DNA of 64,000 bases, taken from Sphagnum compactum. Its lineage: Eukaryota > Bryophyta > Sphagnopsida > Sphagnales. The stretch lies in contig OZ234495.1 of NCBI GenBank assembly GCA_965153455.1, positions 24,486,875 to 24,550,874 of the forward strand, written 5' to 3'. The stretch's first letter is position 1, and each line of letters starts with the position of its first letter. Positions 1-12,899 of the stretch are shown here, piece after piece. Under the pieces are notes generated by a model, which made no database searches, was not told where the DNA came from, and saw nothing but the letters and a program-made list of their open reading frames with translations. The translations under genes were made by a program, and so were the position numbers.

Positions 1-3000
1 ATCAAAGAACCACCCAACACTACTATAGTTCTGGTAGTCTCACAAACACAAAACTAAGGTATTCCCCGACCAACTGAACTTTGTTCACACTGAGCCAGTT
101 CCATCACAAAGTTCAAACTCAATATATGTTTTTGACTACCTAATGATTTTTCCTAACCTAGATAAAGCCTAATTCAAAGTCACTTGAGAAAATCAAATAA
201 AACTTGTGACAAAGGGAGAGCCCTTCCCTTTCAAGGTGTGTGTATTTTAACTTTGATCAAATGTCCATGGGATTCAACTTTCATGATTTCTACATTGTGA
301 TGTTCCATACGGTATTGGCACCACCTAATAATACCATCCTTTATTGGCTTGGGGAACTTGGAGAAAGTATTGATATGGTTGAAATGGACCTTTGTAATGT
401 GTTTTCTCATGCTTAGAATAAAGAAAGAAAGACCCATTAATTTCTAAGTGTTTTTTATTAAACTTTGAAAAGAATCCATATAGCTTGTTTTATTCATTTA
501 CTTACATGATGATGGGTTTTCCCCACCCTCAATCTTCTTCTCATTGATGCAATTATGAGTAAGTACATCCATGATGTTTTCATTCAAGTACCTACATGGG
601 TGTTTTTTTTTTTCTATAAAATTCCCACCTATTAAGTAGTGAGTGAATAATAAAGACCCCTCCCCCCAAACCTACTCCTCCCTTCTCCCCCACTAGTTAG
701 CCTTGAGCAAAAGCAAAGCCTTTCCACCACCACCATCATCATCATCATCATAAGCCTTCCTACCACTGTCTTGCATGCAGCATTGTCCCTACTTGGTCAA
801 TATTGTAATGCTTGGCTTTGTAAAGAGTTGTTGGCCAATAGGGAAGAGAGAGGTACAATCCCATAATTCTTTGGCATTATTATAAATGACAAAATAAAAA
901 CCCTCACTTACATGAATCTCCTTATTAATGCATTGCATTTACCCTCCCCCTCCTTTTTTGGCCCCCTTTTCCACTCAAATGGCTGGCTTTCTTATCCATG
1001 CAATTAAGGGGTTCCAGGATATCTAAAGTACCTTAACAAAAAAGGGCCCTCAAATCAAATACATCAAAAGGGTAGGTACTATTTACCCAGTGCCAGACCT
1101 AAAATGCAAAAGAAAAACTTTCAAACCATCGTCACCACTGCAATAGAGAGGTTTGTCCTGATTTGTTGCAGGGCAATATGGCTGCTGGCAGCTGCCCTTA
1201 ATAGAGAGCAAGAGCAAGCCCATAGGCTGCCACCTTTTTTTTTCAAGGCTGCCCGTAATTGGTGGCCCGTAGGCAAGGACGGAGGGAGGGCCAAATTCCA
1301 GGATCTCTGTGGGCAGCAAAACAACAGCTGCAGTAGCAGGGATGATGAGATGCTCTCCCTACCGGGATGTTGACCAGGGGTTGGGCGGTTATCAGAAACA
1401 TGAACAGACCCTGATTGGTTATCAGGGCGGCTCTCAGAGTTCATTACAAAACATTGTGACTGACAGTTTTTCTGATCATGAAATAAGCTCTCAGAGTGAG
1501 AACCGGAGGTTCCCTTCTTTTGAAAACAGCTTTAAAACCAGAACCGGTGGTTCTTTGGTTCCGCAATGATCGAGAAGCCCCCACTCACTTCTTGCTGGGA
1601 TCATTTATAGAAACTGGAACTGGCGGTGACGAACAAAATCAAATACCCGCCCAAACGCGTGTATGTATTGACCGGATGTTGCAAAAGGAGTGAGATCCAA
1701 AGGCCCTAGCAAGGAGGGACAGTTTTATGAAAAACTTCTCGTCCTGGTTTTGACACAAAACTTGGTTTAAAATTTAGAATAGGTTCTTCAGGTGTGGGTT
1801 TGAGCCTGCTTCTTCCAACTTTTTAAATCATGTGGTTCTGGTTTTGGCACATTTTTCATATTTAGCAATTGTTTTACCACAGTTTGAAAACTAGGTCTGG
1901 TTACATGGACATATTACACATTCCTTAAGACTGGAGATTATCAAATATATATATTTTTTAATTCTTAAAATATATATATAATTTAAAATTAAAATTGAGA
2001 ACTATATAAATACAAAGTTTTAGAACTAATTGAAAACTGATCAAATATTTTATAATGTTCAGCTTATTTGTCAACTTTTTCAAAAAAGTTGAGTTTGCTT
2101 ATTTAACCTAAACCTTATGTTCAAGATTTGTTTTTTGCAAGGTTCCAATTTCCAATTTGGATTCTAACAAAAGGCTAGTTTCATGATCTGATTCTTGTAC
2201 CGATTCCATACTAAGGGTGCTAATTCAGGTATAGATCACAACCACCTTCAAAAAAAGGTTCTATACATTCCTATGTACACACACACACACACATATATGT
2301 ACAATTCTATCTATGTCGGATATGTATTTTGGTTCCTATGTTCCAACATTCTTCCCACTGCTGCCGCTAATGCGTTTCTTCGGTAACCTGGTTCTGTCTT
2401 GCACCCTGTGTTTTTTTGTCTTGCATCTAATGAGGGAGGTCCAAGTGAGAAGGGGATTCTGCAATATCATCATCATGTCCAGCTCCACCCTTTACTATAA
2501 CTCCTCATTTTGACCGTCCTTGCAGTCCATTCACACTTTCTCTTCCCCCTTAAAAAACCTTTCACATTTTTCTTGTGTATTTCTAGGGTGCGTTGTGTTG
2601 CAGAATCAGGCCCACCTGCCAGGCCTTACCCATTTCACCCTTGCTAGGGTCATAAGATCCTTGGGAATTCCTGTAAGATCCCTAGGATATCAAAATTCAA
2701 ATGTATTTACCAGCTTTGAGTGGTCCTTTAAATTTTTAAAGAACTGTCAGTTCTGGTGTAATCTAAAAAGGAGGACATACAGAAGATGCCAGATACTCTA
2801 TTCATCCACAAAATAATGCTTATGGATGGAGACTTATAAAAGTCATACAATTTTTAAAACGGCATACATCCTTGCTACTCCTTACATTGTGCTCGTATTT
2901 GACTAAAATACTATTGCTCAGATGATAAGCATACAATGGATCGTATCACTCCAGATCTCCTCTCTTTAGGCTATCATGATCTTTTGATGTTGCCATTTGG

Positions 3001-3619
3001 ACAAACAACCTCACACACTTCATAACAAATCCCATCTTGCCCCAACAAAATCATGATAGAAGATAACGTTGATCCCTCTAACACAACTTGGAGATGGTGT
3101 GGAGTGCAATGGACATCACTAGGATGAAGACCTAATGAAAAGCGGATCAAGTTGCTGAATGCAAAAAATGACAAGAGAGGTGTTAGTTGATAGTTTATTT
3201 TTGTTTCTTACTTTGTGGATGCGGGTGTTTTGAGTTGTTTGTTGCAAGTTAATTACCTCAAAAGAGATTTGTGGTGTTCACTTGCATTATAAAAGTCTAG
3301 AATGTAGAGTAGTTAAAATATGTTTGGTACTTTGAATTCATTTTGACAATGGTAGGCTCAACAAAGGTTCTTGGATGGTTGATTTTGTGGGGAAGTGGCC
3401 AATGCAAATGTATAAGAAGGTAGGTTTTGTGCAAACTAAGTGCTTCTTGTTCTTTCATTATTCTTTTACACTAGATTTGTTGTAGGACGTTAGACATTTT
3501 GTTTTTTGTAATGTTTGTTGTGAAGGCGATGGCTACTGGGAAGAATGCCCACAATCGTAATGACGTTTTCCCAAACTCCTTGATAGACTCAAGAAGAGTC
3601 TAAAGTAGTGAACAGCGGA
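1..3619. other. Intergenic, no gene seen
   Basis: AT-rich DNA with a (CA)n run (2277-2293) and a degenerate ACCGG/GGTTATCAG block at about 1375-1640. Open frames here are short and overlap without family likeness. Confidence 0.6.
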
Positions 3620-4350
3620 AATGTTAGGAGCTCGGGGCACGCTCCCAACTTTCAGCACTTCAAAGGGGTAGAGGGGCGTGCGAAGGCTCCGGGATGGGAC
3701 TAGGAAAAGTGATAAGCATTCTAGTTACTCACTCAAATCTGCATCAAATCAACCAACAAGTTGGTTAAAATACTATTTGGAGTACCTTTGGTGCTAGGAC
3801 AAACCACTGGCGACTTTGGACTCGCAAGACTCAACACGGCCCGGACTCGGGGGAAGCCACCACCTTCCCTCATATAATATTCTCTGCGTCTCTCCGCGGT
3901 GCCTACATCCGAATGGTTTTTTGTCCCGGGACTCCCAAGGAGGAGTCTCAAAACTGCCAAGGTTTGGACTCCCGCAACTTTGCGGGACTATAACTCTTTG
4001 CTCAGACCTCTGATCAAGATGAGGTTTGAAGCAAAGTTGTAGCTCTCGTCAAGAGCTATCCAATGGTATGTCACACTCCACCTGAACGCACAGGGGTCGG
4101 GTCGATTCCCGACTTTTTGTGGTCGGGAGTCAAACTGCCAGTTTGACTCCCAACCTTTCTTTTTGCCATAACTTGTGCTGCAAATGTCCAAATGGGTCAT
4201 GCGAGCCCATTTTAGACATCTACACTTCCATAGATTTCCAATGATATAAAGATCTCTCCAATGCGAGGTGTTTTGACCCCTGCAATCGTTCTCTGAAATT
4301 TCGGGAGTCCCAGCGGACTCCCAAGTTCCCATTTCGGGAGTGTGAGTCTT
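3620..4350. other. GC-rich block with several perfect hairpins
   Basis: This stretch is richer in G+C than its surroundings and repeats words such as GGGACTCCC/GGGAGTC. Perfect inverted repeats include TCCCGCAA..TTGCGGGA (3970-3987), GTCGGG......CCCGAC near 4097-4114 and GGGAGTCAAACT...AGTTTGACTCCC (4125-4151). It could be a solo LTR or another mobile-element end: it has an LTR-like start (TGTTAGGAGC near 3629), but I found no target duplication. No protein is supported. Confidence 0.5.
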
Positions 4351-4359
4351 CATCCTCAC

Positions 4360-6400
4360 ATTCTCTCAAGATTGGGGTTGCGACACGTAGTCTCTATAGT
4401 TTTTAATTCCAACTATCTTTTGCTATGCACTAATGTTAGAAATTAAGAGTTGTGCAAGATAGAAAGAATGAATAAATTACATAGAGATTATGGAAGTGAT
4501 AAAGCTCCATAGGGGACAATTATGGGTGGTCTAAAGAAAGCATCAATTTGTGCATTGTGAGGGGTTAGTGGGGAAGTTGCATTCAAGAAATTGTGACTTG
4601 TTAGTTTGGGAACTCTGAGGATATGATTTCTACAATTTTCTAAAGGTGGGAAGTTGTAAAATCCATACTGATGTGGACATCCATTTCATCCTTGTCAAAA
4701 GGCATGAATGGATCTAGGGGAATTGTTGTTGGGTGGTAATATTGATGTTATCTAAAACCAAGATAATATACAAAAAGTAATCCAGAAATATCTAGTCCAA
4801 CATCTTTATGATCATTTCATGCTTAGAATATGGTTTAGATAGTCAATTTGGAATCATAAATTAAATATAATTTGTCAACTCCATAGGAATTAAAGTTTAA
4901 CAAAGGCTTATGCAGTGAGGATTGTGGGTTGAGTTCATGAAGCAAAATTGTTGATAATAGCAATAGATTTGCCATGGACACTAGTTGTTACTTGTATGAA
5001 CTTGGAGAGTTTTCGTATAGCCTTTTTTTTGTCACAATGGTACAAACAAACAAAACTCCATGCATTCCCAGGAAGATTATGTATTGAACTTCATAACTAC
5101 GTAGTCATTTCCTAACAAACAAAGTTTTGGTTCGAAGCTCCCATATGAATAGGTATTCAACCCCTGCATATACAATAATTCCAACAAGAATCAAGTATAT
5201 TGAATTTGAACAAAATGAAGCCACAAATAAATCAGCCAAACTGATCCCTTAAACCTTTCATCAATTTCATCAAACGCCTCTATGACTCTATTGCATTTAA
5301 TATCATGAATTTCCTTGCTAGCAAAGATCTTGGAGAAAGATGCACATAACTACAAAGACACAAATTTGGGCATTTTTTCATTATTGAAACAACACAAAAC
5401 AACCTCAATTTCTTTGGAACACACAAAGCAAAAGTCAAAGATGAGTCTTTCGCTTCTATTGAATGTTGCTTCTTATTCCCATTCTTCTTTAATTATACTC
5501 CATCATCGGCATCATTAACATCCACAAACAAGAAAAACAAAAGAACACCATATTAATCCCAAAATTATCGCTCCTTCATAAAACCAAGCCATCACTAAAG
5601 AAACACTTGCAAATCATAATGCACTCATGTGAATGATAAAAGACAAAGTAATAGGTAGTTTTTGACATTTAAACAATGACATATATATTTCCATATATTC
5701 ACACCATAAACCTTAAAGACAACAAGACATACTTTTGGGTTACATATGTAACCACTCCCCAACAATTTTTATTAAGTCCCTTAGTTTTCACCATTTCAAG
5801 GTGTAGAATTAAAAGCTAGAGATCCTTCTAGGTCTATCAGAGCTATTCATCGTTTCCTTTGATGATACAAATCCAACCACCTTCATCTTGCTCAAGAAAT
5901 CCATTCCCATCCAAATATTTCATGAACAGAAAAATTCTTTCCCAACTAGAAGTCAACAATCTTTTCTTTCTTGGTTTTTTCATCTTAATGTAGGTTAGTC
6001 CTTTAGTGAATCCCAAAAACATATATTTTCCCTTCTTCAAGGCATAATCTTTTTTCTGTTTTATTTATGTTTGGCCCACGTTATGTATTCCTTGTCCATG
6101 CATCTTTGCAATTATTTACATCTTTTCAATCATTTGTTCATCGGGTGAAAATCCTTTAAGGTGTACCACACAAGACGAAAAGGGCCTAATCGTTACTACA
6201 ATCCTTTTTTACTCTATATTTTAATCCCATAAAAAAAATGAGTCAAAAGTTATTAAAATTTCAAAAGGAATATACTTTAGACCATTACAATTCTAAATTC
6301 CATCATAATCATCCATAAATGTGTCTTTACATGGTAAAAAATGACTAGGTAAAAAAAACTGAAAAGGGTGATGTTGTGACAAGATTTTGGTACACCTTAA
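4360..6400. other. Intergenic, nothing recognised
   Basis: Low-GC sequence without convincing coding, RNA or repeat structure. It may be decayed retrotransposon DNA, given its neighbour. Confidence 0.5.
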
Positions 6401-6419
6401 AGAATTTGGACCCCATCCA

Positions 6420-6795
6420 GTGTTACAAGATCATCATCTTCATCATAGGTCTTAAACAAAAGGCTTAGGAAGTTGTCTGCTCGTACCCTCAAAGTACGGC
6501 TAGTCAAAATTGTGTGTGGTGAGATCTTGTGTTTATTTGGATACCACAACAATAACCAAATAAAATTATTGGCAAATGTTCATCCTAATTCTGAACATGC
6601 TAAAAAATAGCAAACAGAACAATCAAGCCATGTTTTAAGGTCTGAACCAACCTTTCGACCATACCATTGCATCTAGGCGACTAAAAAATAATGTATTGAT
6701 GCAAAATCCCATAGTTTTTACAACAATTGGTCAAACTCTACCACCCATTCACTGCCATTATTAGTCAAAACCTACTTTCAACATTCTAAAACAAC
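6420..6795 (-). pseudogene. Ty3/gypsy integrase, C-terminal part of the core, decayed
   Basis: On the minus strand one frame reads VLTNNGSEWVVEFDQL, then resembles YFLVA.MQWYGRKV and LKTWLDCSV. These correspond to the second catalytic Asp region (LTDNG.EW..EF) and the region after it in gypsy-type integrases. Stop codons interrupt it. A further stretch to about 6420 resembles LFGYRCGIQ...TGR.P.LRA. It is separated from the first half of the integrase by about 1.7 kb. Confidence 0.7.
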
Positions 6796-6799
6796 AAAT

Positions 6800-8555
6800 A
6801 ATATCATCTTCAAATAATATTGTTAAACCATGGAATTTGGTAACTTAATTACCAACATGGAAAAGGTTATTGGATTTTTTTTAAATTAAGAAAAATTGGA
6901 AAGACATGAAAATAAGACTTGTTTTCTATCTACCTACCATCATGATGTACCTACTATCCTGCAGTAATTATCATCCTTTGTAGACCTGAAATCCACAATA
7001 ATCCGCAGACCTCATTAAGCTGATGCCTACCATCTACAAGACATGTAGACCTTTTATGGCTATTGCCTACCATTTGCAACACCTGGAAAACCTATGTCAC
7101 TCACTCATGCCTATTGTCTACGTCAACTTTCCATTCCCTTTAGGCCTCAATTATTAAGTCCACCTCTTTCTTGCTACCCTCCAATGGTAACTACCGTTTT
7201 ATGACACAAGGTATTTTGTCACAGATGTCAATGCCATTGGGTTCATTATTTTGAATGTTCATCTATGATTTGTATTGAACTTGTGCTTAACTCTTAGTTA
7301 ACTTCTAACCAAATTATAGTTAAATATGAATTAACTCCCAATTAACTCCCAGTCAACTTTGAGTTAAATCCCCGTTAACTCTTAGTTAAATATTAGTTAA
7401 CTTTTAGTTAAATTTAAGTTAATCCATAGTTGACTCTTAATTAGGAAGGTTTTCAAAAAAAAATTTATTCGACGCACACATAGAAGCCTCTTTGGAAGCT
7501 TCATTGAGCTTGGTCCCCAAAGGGGTATAAAAAAAGTGAGATCCTTTTTTTTTTTTAGTTTGTTCAACACTAGTCTTAGGGACAATCTTGCACCATAACC
7601 TTGTCATGTTTTTTTCATGTTCATGTTTGCATATGTTAACATAATAAAGATTCGTTTTCACATTTGTTTTGCACATTTCATGTTTCTGTTCATACTTTTA
7701 ATGTTTTGTTTTTGAATCACATAATATTGTTTTGTTCCTTGTTTGAAAGTTAGACTTAGACCTTTCCTTTAGCCTTTGTTTTTATAGTTCTTAGTGTCCT
7801 TCACATATTTCCTACTCCAAAAACTAAAACAAATAGTGGATGGCACATAGATCTTATAGAAAAAATGAAAAACAAATACATAAAAGTGACAAAATTTTAT
7901 ATAAACTTGATATGAGCTACTTTCCCTTCCTTTATCACACTCTAAGTAGAACACACACTGAGAAGAAATGTCAAAATCCATACAACCTTCAACCATTCTC
8001 CATTACATAAGGACAAATATAATTTTCTTTCATATTCTTCTCCTTTCTCACACAAGAATGTCACACACAACCTCCTAATGTTAATGATTTAACATTCTCA
8101 TCTTTTAATCTTCTAATCGTTTAATGGTGTAATGAAATCTTTCATTCCTCCCAAAAAATAAACAAGGAACCCAAAAATGATGTTGACCACACAAAGGTTG
8201 AATTCTTATCCTCCTAGATTTCTTTATCCTTTTAAATCCCCTTATCCTAATCCCTTCCACACATCCTAATTAAAGGGCATTCATTCATCCTTTATCCATT
8301 TGGACTAATTAACCTAGATGGTTTCACCTCATAGTAAAAAGAAGATGGTAAGTAAGATATTTACCACCAAGAACCAAATAGTTACTAGGATGTTCTTCTA
8401 AATAAACTAGACTAAGATATTATTTATAGTAATTAATATTACTTCTATTATAATTCTTCCTAGAATTAACTTCTAATTATTTTGTCCCATGAAGGTAGTT
8501 CATTGTATTGATGGTACTATTACGAGAAAACACTTTCATTTTAAAATTCTCTTGA
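6800..8555. other. Insertion-like DNA splitting the integrase
   Basis: No recognisable gene lies here. The stretch separates two parts of one integrase domain that normally lie about 60 codons apart, so it probably arrived by a later insertion. It is AT-rich and contains the TTAACTC repeat block at 7284-7445. I found no clear termini. Confidence 0.5.
7284..7445. repeat. Degenerate TTAACTCTTAG tandem repeat
   Basis: About a dozen imperfect 11-14-base units of the form GTTAACTCTTAGTTAA follow each other. The unit is partly self-complementary (GTTAAC). Confidence 0.8.
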
Positions 8556-8559
8556 GATT

Positions 8560-9005
8560 GTTTTGCCATCTGACGGTAAGTACCATCTAGTGATTGTATT
8601 ATTGTCTACCAACACAAGACAACTTTCTACCATTAATAAATATCATAACAATTTTAACTTCATGATTTACAATTACTCTTATTTCAACCCATTTGGAATA
8701 GTGATCGATAATAACCAGTATGCATCAGTTCCCATTATTGGTTTCTAATAAATGACCTCCTTAATCAAGAACCACCATGTAAAATTATTCCCACACAAGT
8801 ATGTTTTTGAAATTTTTTGCATAAGACTTAATACTATTAAATTTCTTTGCCAATTGACAATGTTTGTGAACACAAGCTATAATTTTCACATCATCAACTC
8901 TGTTGTGTTAGAAGTAGTGTTTGTTCATTTCAACAAGCATACATCCCTCAACAAAATGTCCAATTCAAAATACAAATCTAAACAATCTATTATTGTTATT
9001 TCCGA
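8560..9005 (-). pseudogene. Ty3/gypsy integrase, first part of the catalytic core, decayed
   Basis: Near 8685 the minus strand reads IDHYSKWVEIRVI, the conserved block around the first catalytic Asp of gypsy-type integrase. Stops and frameshifts occur on both sides. It lies in the expected order after RNase H on the same strand. Confidence 0.65.
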
Positions 9006-9529
9006 TTTTGGGACTATTAGTTCCTTGAACATCAATCTACCATGATTCCAATGATATTAAAAAATATTTTTCTTTGTCTTGACACTTTCATTTGCACTAC
9101 AATCCATATGAATTCATCTTCCATTCATAACCATCATGGTTTATTCATCATTTTAGATATCCATGTGTTTGGAATGGCTTTACTCACAATTTTTTTCTCC
9201 ATCAAAACAACACCCATCCATTTCTTCTTCATGAACCATTGCTTATGCTTCATTAATTAGCTACAAATGAATATGAAGATCCCACAAGTCTTTCCATTTC
9301 TTCTTCAAGGTTTGCTCATGTTGTTTGCTTTCATCTCCCCACACTTGACTTCACATAGACCCCCATCATCTATAATTGTATTTCCTACCATCACTTCCAA
9401 TATTTGTTTCAACCATAAACAATAGGTTGAACACCTTCTTATTATCCATATGTTGCAAGATCAATCCCTTTTAAAACTCCTTATGCCTACCCAACATGTT
9501 TTTTCCTCCTTGTGAAATGTTGCATCCAT

Positions 9530-9910
9530 TCACAATCTTGTATTTATTTTAAAGTCTTCATCTTCATTAGCATATCCTACTGGGTTTTTGCTCGAGGCAT
9601 TAAAAATTGTATGTTTGGACCTTACATGGTGCATAATCTTAAAGTTGAAATCATGTACCATATTGATCAATCTTCCTCTTCTTCTATATGCATCTGACAT
9701 AGTAGCCAAGCACTCCAAATGTTTTGGTCAGTACATTGGGTAAAAATCATTCTGATATAGATATTGCCAAAAATGCATAATACCCCAAATCAATGCATAA
9801 TATTCACCTTCCATTGGGTGGAACTTCTTTTGGACTAGAGATAACAATTTGCTTACATATGCCACAACCCTTTCATTTCCTTCCCTCTTGTTGAGAGAAA
9901 ATGGCTCCAA
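9530..9910 (-). pseudogene. Ty3/gypsy RNase H and linker, decayed
   Basis: One frame (9910-9728) reads VVAYVSKLLS followed by KFHPMEGEYYALIWGI, the RNase H block that normally reads VAYASR.L...E..Y...E.E.LA. A second frame (9718-9530) reads RGRLINMVHDFNFKIMH and NPVGYANEDEDF, the end of RNase H and the linker to integrase. The frame break between them shows decay. Confidence 0.8.
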
Positions 9911-9920
9911 CTCCTCAAGT

Positions 9921-10485
9921 TCACCAATTTACATCCAAAATGAAAGGCTTAGTGAAATCTAGCCTAATAAAAATGGGTGCCCTAACCAATGCATTTTGAC
10001 ATTGGGTAATCCACAAAAAACATTGTATCCTTCTTTTTAGTTCAAAGAATGGCATAACTACGCAAGAACACCTTTTCAAATAATTCTTGTAATAACTTGT
10101 GAGACCCAAAAATGCTTTGACATTAGTAACAGAAGTAGGCACCAAAAACTCAGTTATTTCCTTAACTTTTCACTAATCTAGTTTTTTCTTTCCTTGTTCA
10201 CAATATGACCCAAAAAGCTAATGCTAGTTATAGCAAATTCACATTTGCTAGGATTGAACTTCAAATTAACTTTCCTTAATTTTAGCAACACAAATCAAAC
10301 TAGATGTTCAAGGTGATCTTCCCAAGTCATGTTGTGAATATTAAAGTCATCAATGGAAACCTTCAAGAACTTGCCCATGTATTATTCGAACACCTTAATC
10401 ATTGTTCTTGAAAAAATGTTTGTTGCATTCTCCATGCCAAAAGGCATAACATTCCAATCAAATAATCCAACTTTAGGGATTAGGG
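9921..10485 (-). pseudogene. Ty3/gypsy reverse transcriptase, decayed
   Basis: Minus-strand frames give WNVMPFGMENATNIF, MGKFLKVSIDDFNIHNMTWE (the YxDD-type active site here is SIDDF), EDHLEHL, NPSKCEFA and SFLGHIV, then VTNVKAFLGLTSYYKNYL in the connection region. Order and spacing fit Ty3/gypsy RT. In-frame stops after VFE and EHLV and a frameshift near 10145 show it is inactive. Confidence 0.88.
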
Positions 10486-10589
10486 CACTAGCCTATTTTT
10501 CCCCAACTACATGAGCTGCAACTCCATCTTCTCGCTCCTCCTTCGATAGTTCAAATGGAGTCTCTCCTATCTCAATTAATATTCCTCCA

Positions 10590-11035
10590 CTTTTAAAGTT
10601 CCAACACAAGCATAACATCCATGTTTGCATAATCTCGCATCACACAAAACTTTTTGATTTTAGGACGAAGTCGAAAAAGAAGCCTTTTTCTTTGTTTTGC
10701 ATCTTGAAGCTTACCTCTCGTAAATAAATTCTCCATTTTGTCATAATATGCTTGAACTTGTCGTTTGGGTTTTTGTTTGATCACATCTAGTTTCCCTCTA
10801 ATCTGCTCCTTATCCATAATTCCATACTTCAATAACATGGCTATTTTTCATGGTTTGCTAGTTAGTAGGAGCAGTAGCCATCTTGTTGAACCATTCATTT
10901 GATTTTCCTTTCAAATTCAATCTACCAATCTTGAATAGCTTTTGTTCATCAATCCCTCTTACTTTTGTTGCCATTTCTAGCCTTTCAACCCATCATGGAC
11001 ATCATCCAATTCTATACCCCAAAACAACTCATCCA
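10590..11035 (-). pseudogene. Ty3/gypsy Gag, decayed
   Basis: The minus strand reads KLFKIGRLNLKGKSNEWF near 10930, followed by a stop, then a clean stretch 10838-10593 with KEQIRGKLDVIKQKPKRQVQ, YYDKMENLFTRG and FCVMRDYANMD. This is the usual retrotransposon Gag (Retrotrans_gag) region. Gag, RT, RNase H and integrase are colinear on the minus strand. I found no zinc knuckle and no LTR pair. Confidence 0.75.
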
Positions 11036-11040
11036 TGCTT

Positions 11041-11686
11041 TTAGGGCTTGTCATCTTTATTTATTATCTTCTTAACTAAAATAATAAATTTCCTATTGTC
11101 TATCCAATGCAGATTTCAACATGACCTTCACTTTTGTTTATCCATATATGTTTCTCCCATAAGTCCTTGGTTTAACACCCAACTTAACAATTTGGAAGTA
11201 ACTCCAAAATGTTTTAGTAAGGTTGGACCTTGGACCTTTTGGTTACAAAAAGAGTAGTCCTATTTTGTAACCAAAGAGGTTTTTAATTCTTAAGAATGTT
11301 TCATGGGTTGTTCTTGCTTACTCTTTAGTACATTGACCCCTAACTTATTGTATTGTGCTATGGGGTGAACAATTCTTTCTTTATGACAACTAGTGGGTAC
11401 CCGTGACCTTTGGACACTGTGAAGTCCCCCGGTTTCTTTAAACCAAGAGAGACACACACAAAGGCGCAAAACAACTATTTTTTATTTTTATTTTATTTAT
11501 TTTTTGTGACGAAAATCCGTTGAAAAGTCCCCCATGAAAACATACATGGTGAAGCGAGCATTTTGGAAAATTTTCAAAAAAAAAAATAAATCGCCACATT
11601 TCCAGGAGGGGAAAAAAAAGAGTTTCTTGCATGGTCACTTTATCTAAAATCCATTACATGCCTGGAAATCCTATGGAGGGAATGTC
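11041..11686. other. Intergenic, nothing recognised
   Basis: A/T-rich spacer between the gypsy Gag remnant and the GC-rich MITE-like element. It may hold the decayed 5' part of the retrotransposon. Confidence 0.5.
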
Positions 11687-12078
11687 TGATATATATAAAA
11701 GCCCTTGTCTGTCCGTCAGCTACGTCGATTGGTCGAAATAAACTATGTTTTCCCCATTTGGGTATATTTAGAGGCCGGCCGATTCTGCCAAACCCCCTTC
11801 CCAAGCCCTGTCACAGACAGACAAGTGAATTTTCAGGCCAGGTGCGGCTCATTTTGGGACCTCGTTTCTGTCATCTGGGGGGTTGCAGAATCGTGTCTCT
11901 CCGCCACCACGACCCGCACCTGGCGCTGGAACATTTCAGGCCAGGTGCGGCTCATTTTGGGACCTCGTTTCTGTCATCTGGGGGGTTGCAGAATCGGCCT
12001 CGCAGAGACTGTTAACGGGTCGGAATGGACAGGTTCTGACAGACACACTGACAGACCAAGTGAATTAATATATAGGAT
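11687..12078. mobile_element. MITE-like element with imperfect terminal inverted repeats
   Basis: A GC-rich island ends on the left in GATATATATAAAAGCCCTTG + TCTGTCCGTCAG and on the right in the near-complement CTGACAGACCAAGTG + AATTAATATATAGG. Inside is an exact 62-base direct repeat (11832-11893 and 11935-11996) that begins TTCAGGCCAGGTGCGG. Frames open through it, but only because of the repeat. No target-site duplication was recognised. Confidence 0.55.
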
Positions 12079-12289
12079 TATGTTACACTTTGAATGTTAG
12101 TTTTCATTGTATGGTTGATGCATTGGAATGAGATCTTTGATTCGAACATTGGTTTTTTATAGTATAACTTACCTACTTGTATATATCCATTTAGTCACAG
12201 TCTTGCAATAAGAACTCACAAGAGCCAAATTCCATGCCAATTAAATTGGTATATTGTCAACTAGATACCACAGTCAAATTGGACCCCAA

Positions 12290-12540
12290 TCCTATACTAA
12301 CCAGAACCTATCCCAACCTAACCCCTAACCTAATTGCTAATCGATCTACCCTAAACATAACCGGGAACTAGGAACCGGGATAAACATCAAAATGAACAAA
12401 AATTGGATCTAGAACCATCAAATATTTGAGAACCTATAATTAACCGGATGACTCTTTTGACGGTTTGTAATAACCCAACTGGAACCAAAACCAATCTATT
12501 GGTTGATGAAATAACCGGGACCTGATCCAACCCAATGTAA
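12290..12540. repeat. Degenerate AACCGG/ACCCAA block
   Basis: Many imperfect short words of the type AACCGGGA and GGAACC follow one another with no gene. Similar blocks lie at about 1375-1640, 26650-27215 and 29730-30010. Confidence 0.5.
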
Positions 12541-12899
12541 TTAAAATTTCAAATATATTGTTAAAATACTGGAATGAATTTTTGTGAAATTGAAGGTGAG
12601 GTGTTGAAAATCATCATAAATATTGCAGGCTAAAATCTGAAGAATTTCACTCCTCATATGACAATATAATAGTAAATCATGAAAAATGATATTTCAAAAT
12701 TATATATATATATTTCAAAAACCAATTATTAATTTTCTCAATGGAGAAGCTGACCCTAGGCTACAATACCTAGGTGAAGTCCGGTCTCTGAGGTGGGAGG
12801 GGGGTGGGACAAGTGATGTTTTGTTTTTTGATTGCCCTTTTTTTGGGGGTTCCTTTTCAAATGTCCAAGGGACATGATGAGGAGCAGACCCTTTTTTCC

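Larger units (their letters stand above)
6400..11040 (-). mobile_element. Degraded Ty3/gypsy LTR retrotransposon
   Basis: Gag, RT, RNase H and split integrase lie in the standard Ty3/gypsy order on the minus strand. Every domain has stops or frameshifts, so the copy is old. Boundaries are set by recognisable coding remnants. Flanking LTRs were not seen. Confidence 0.8.
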
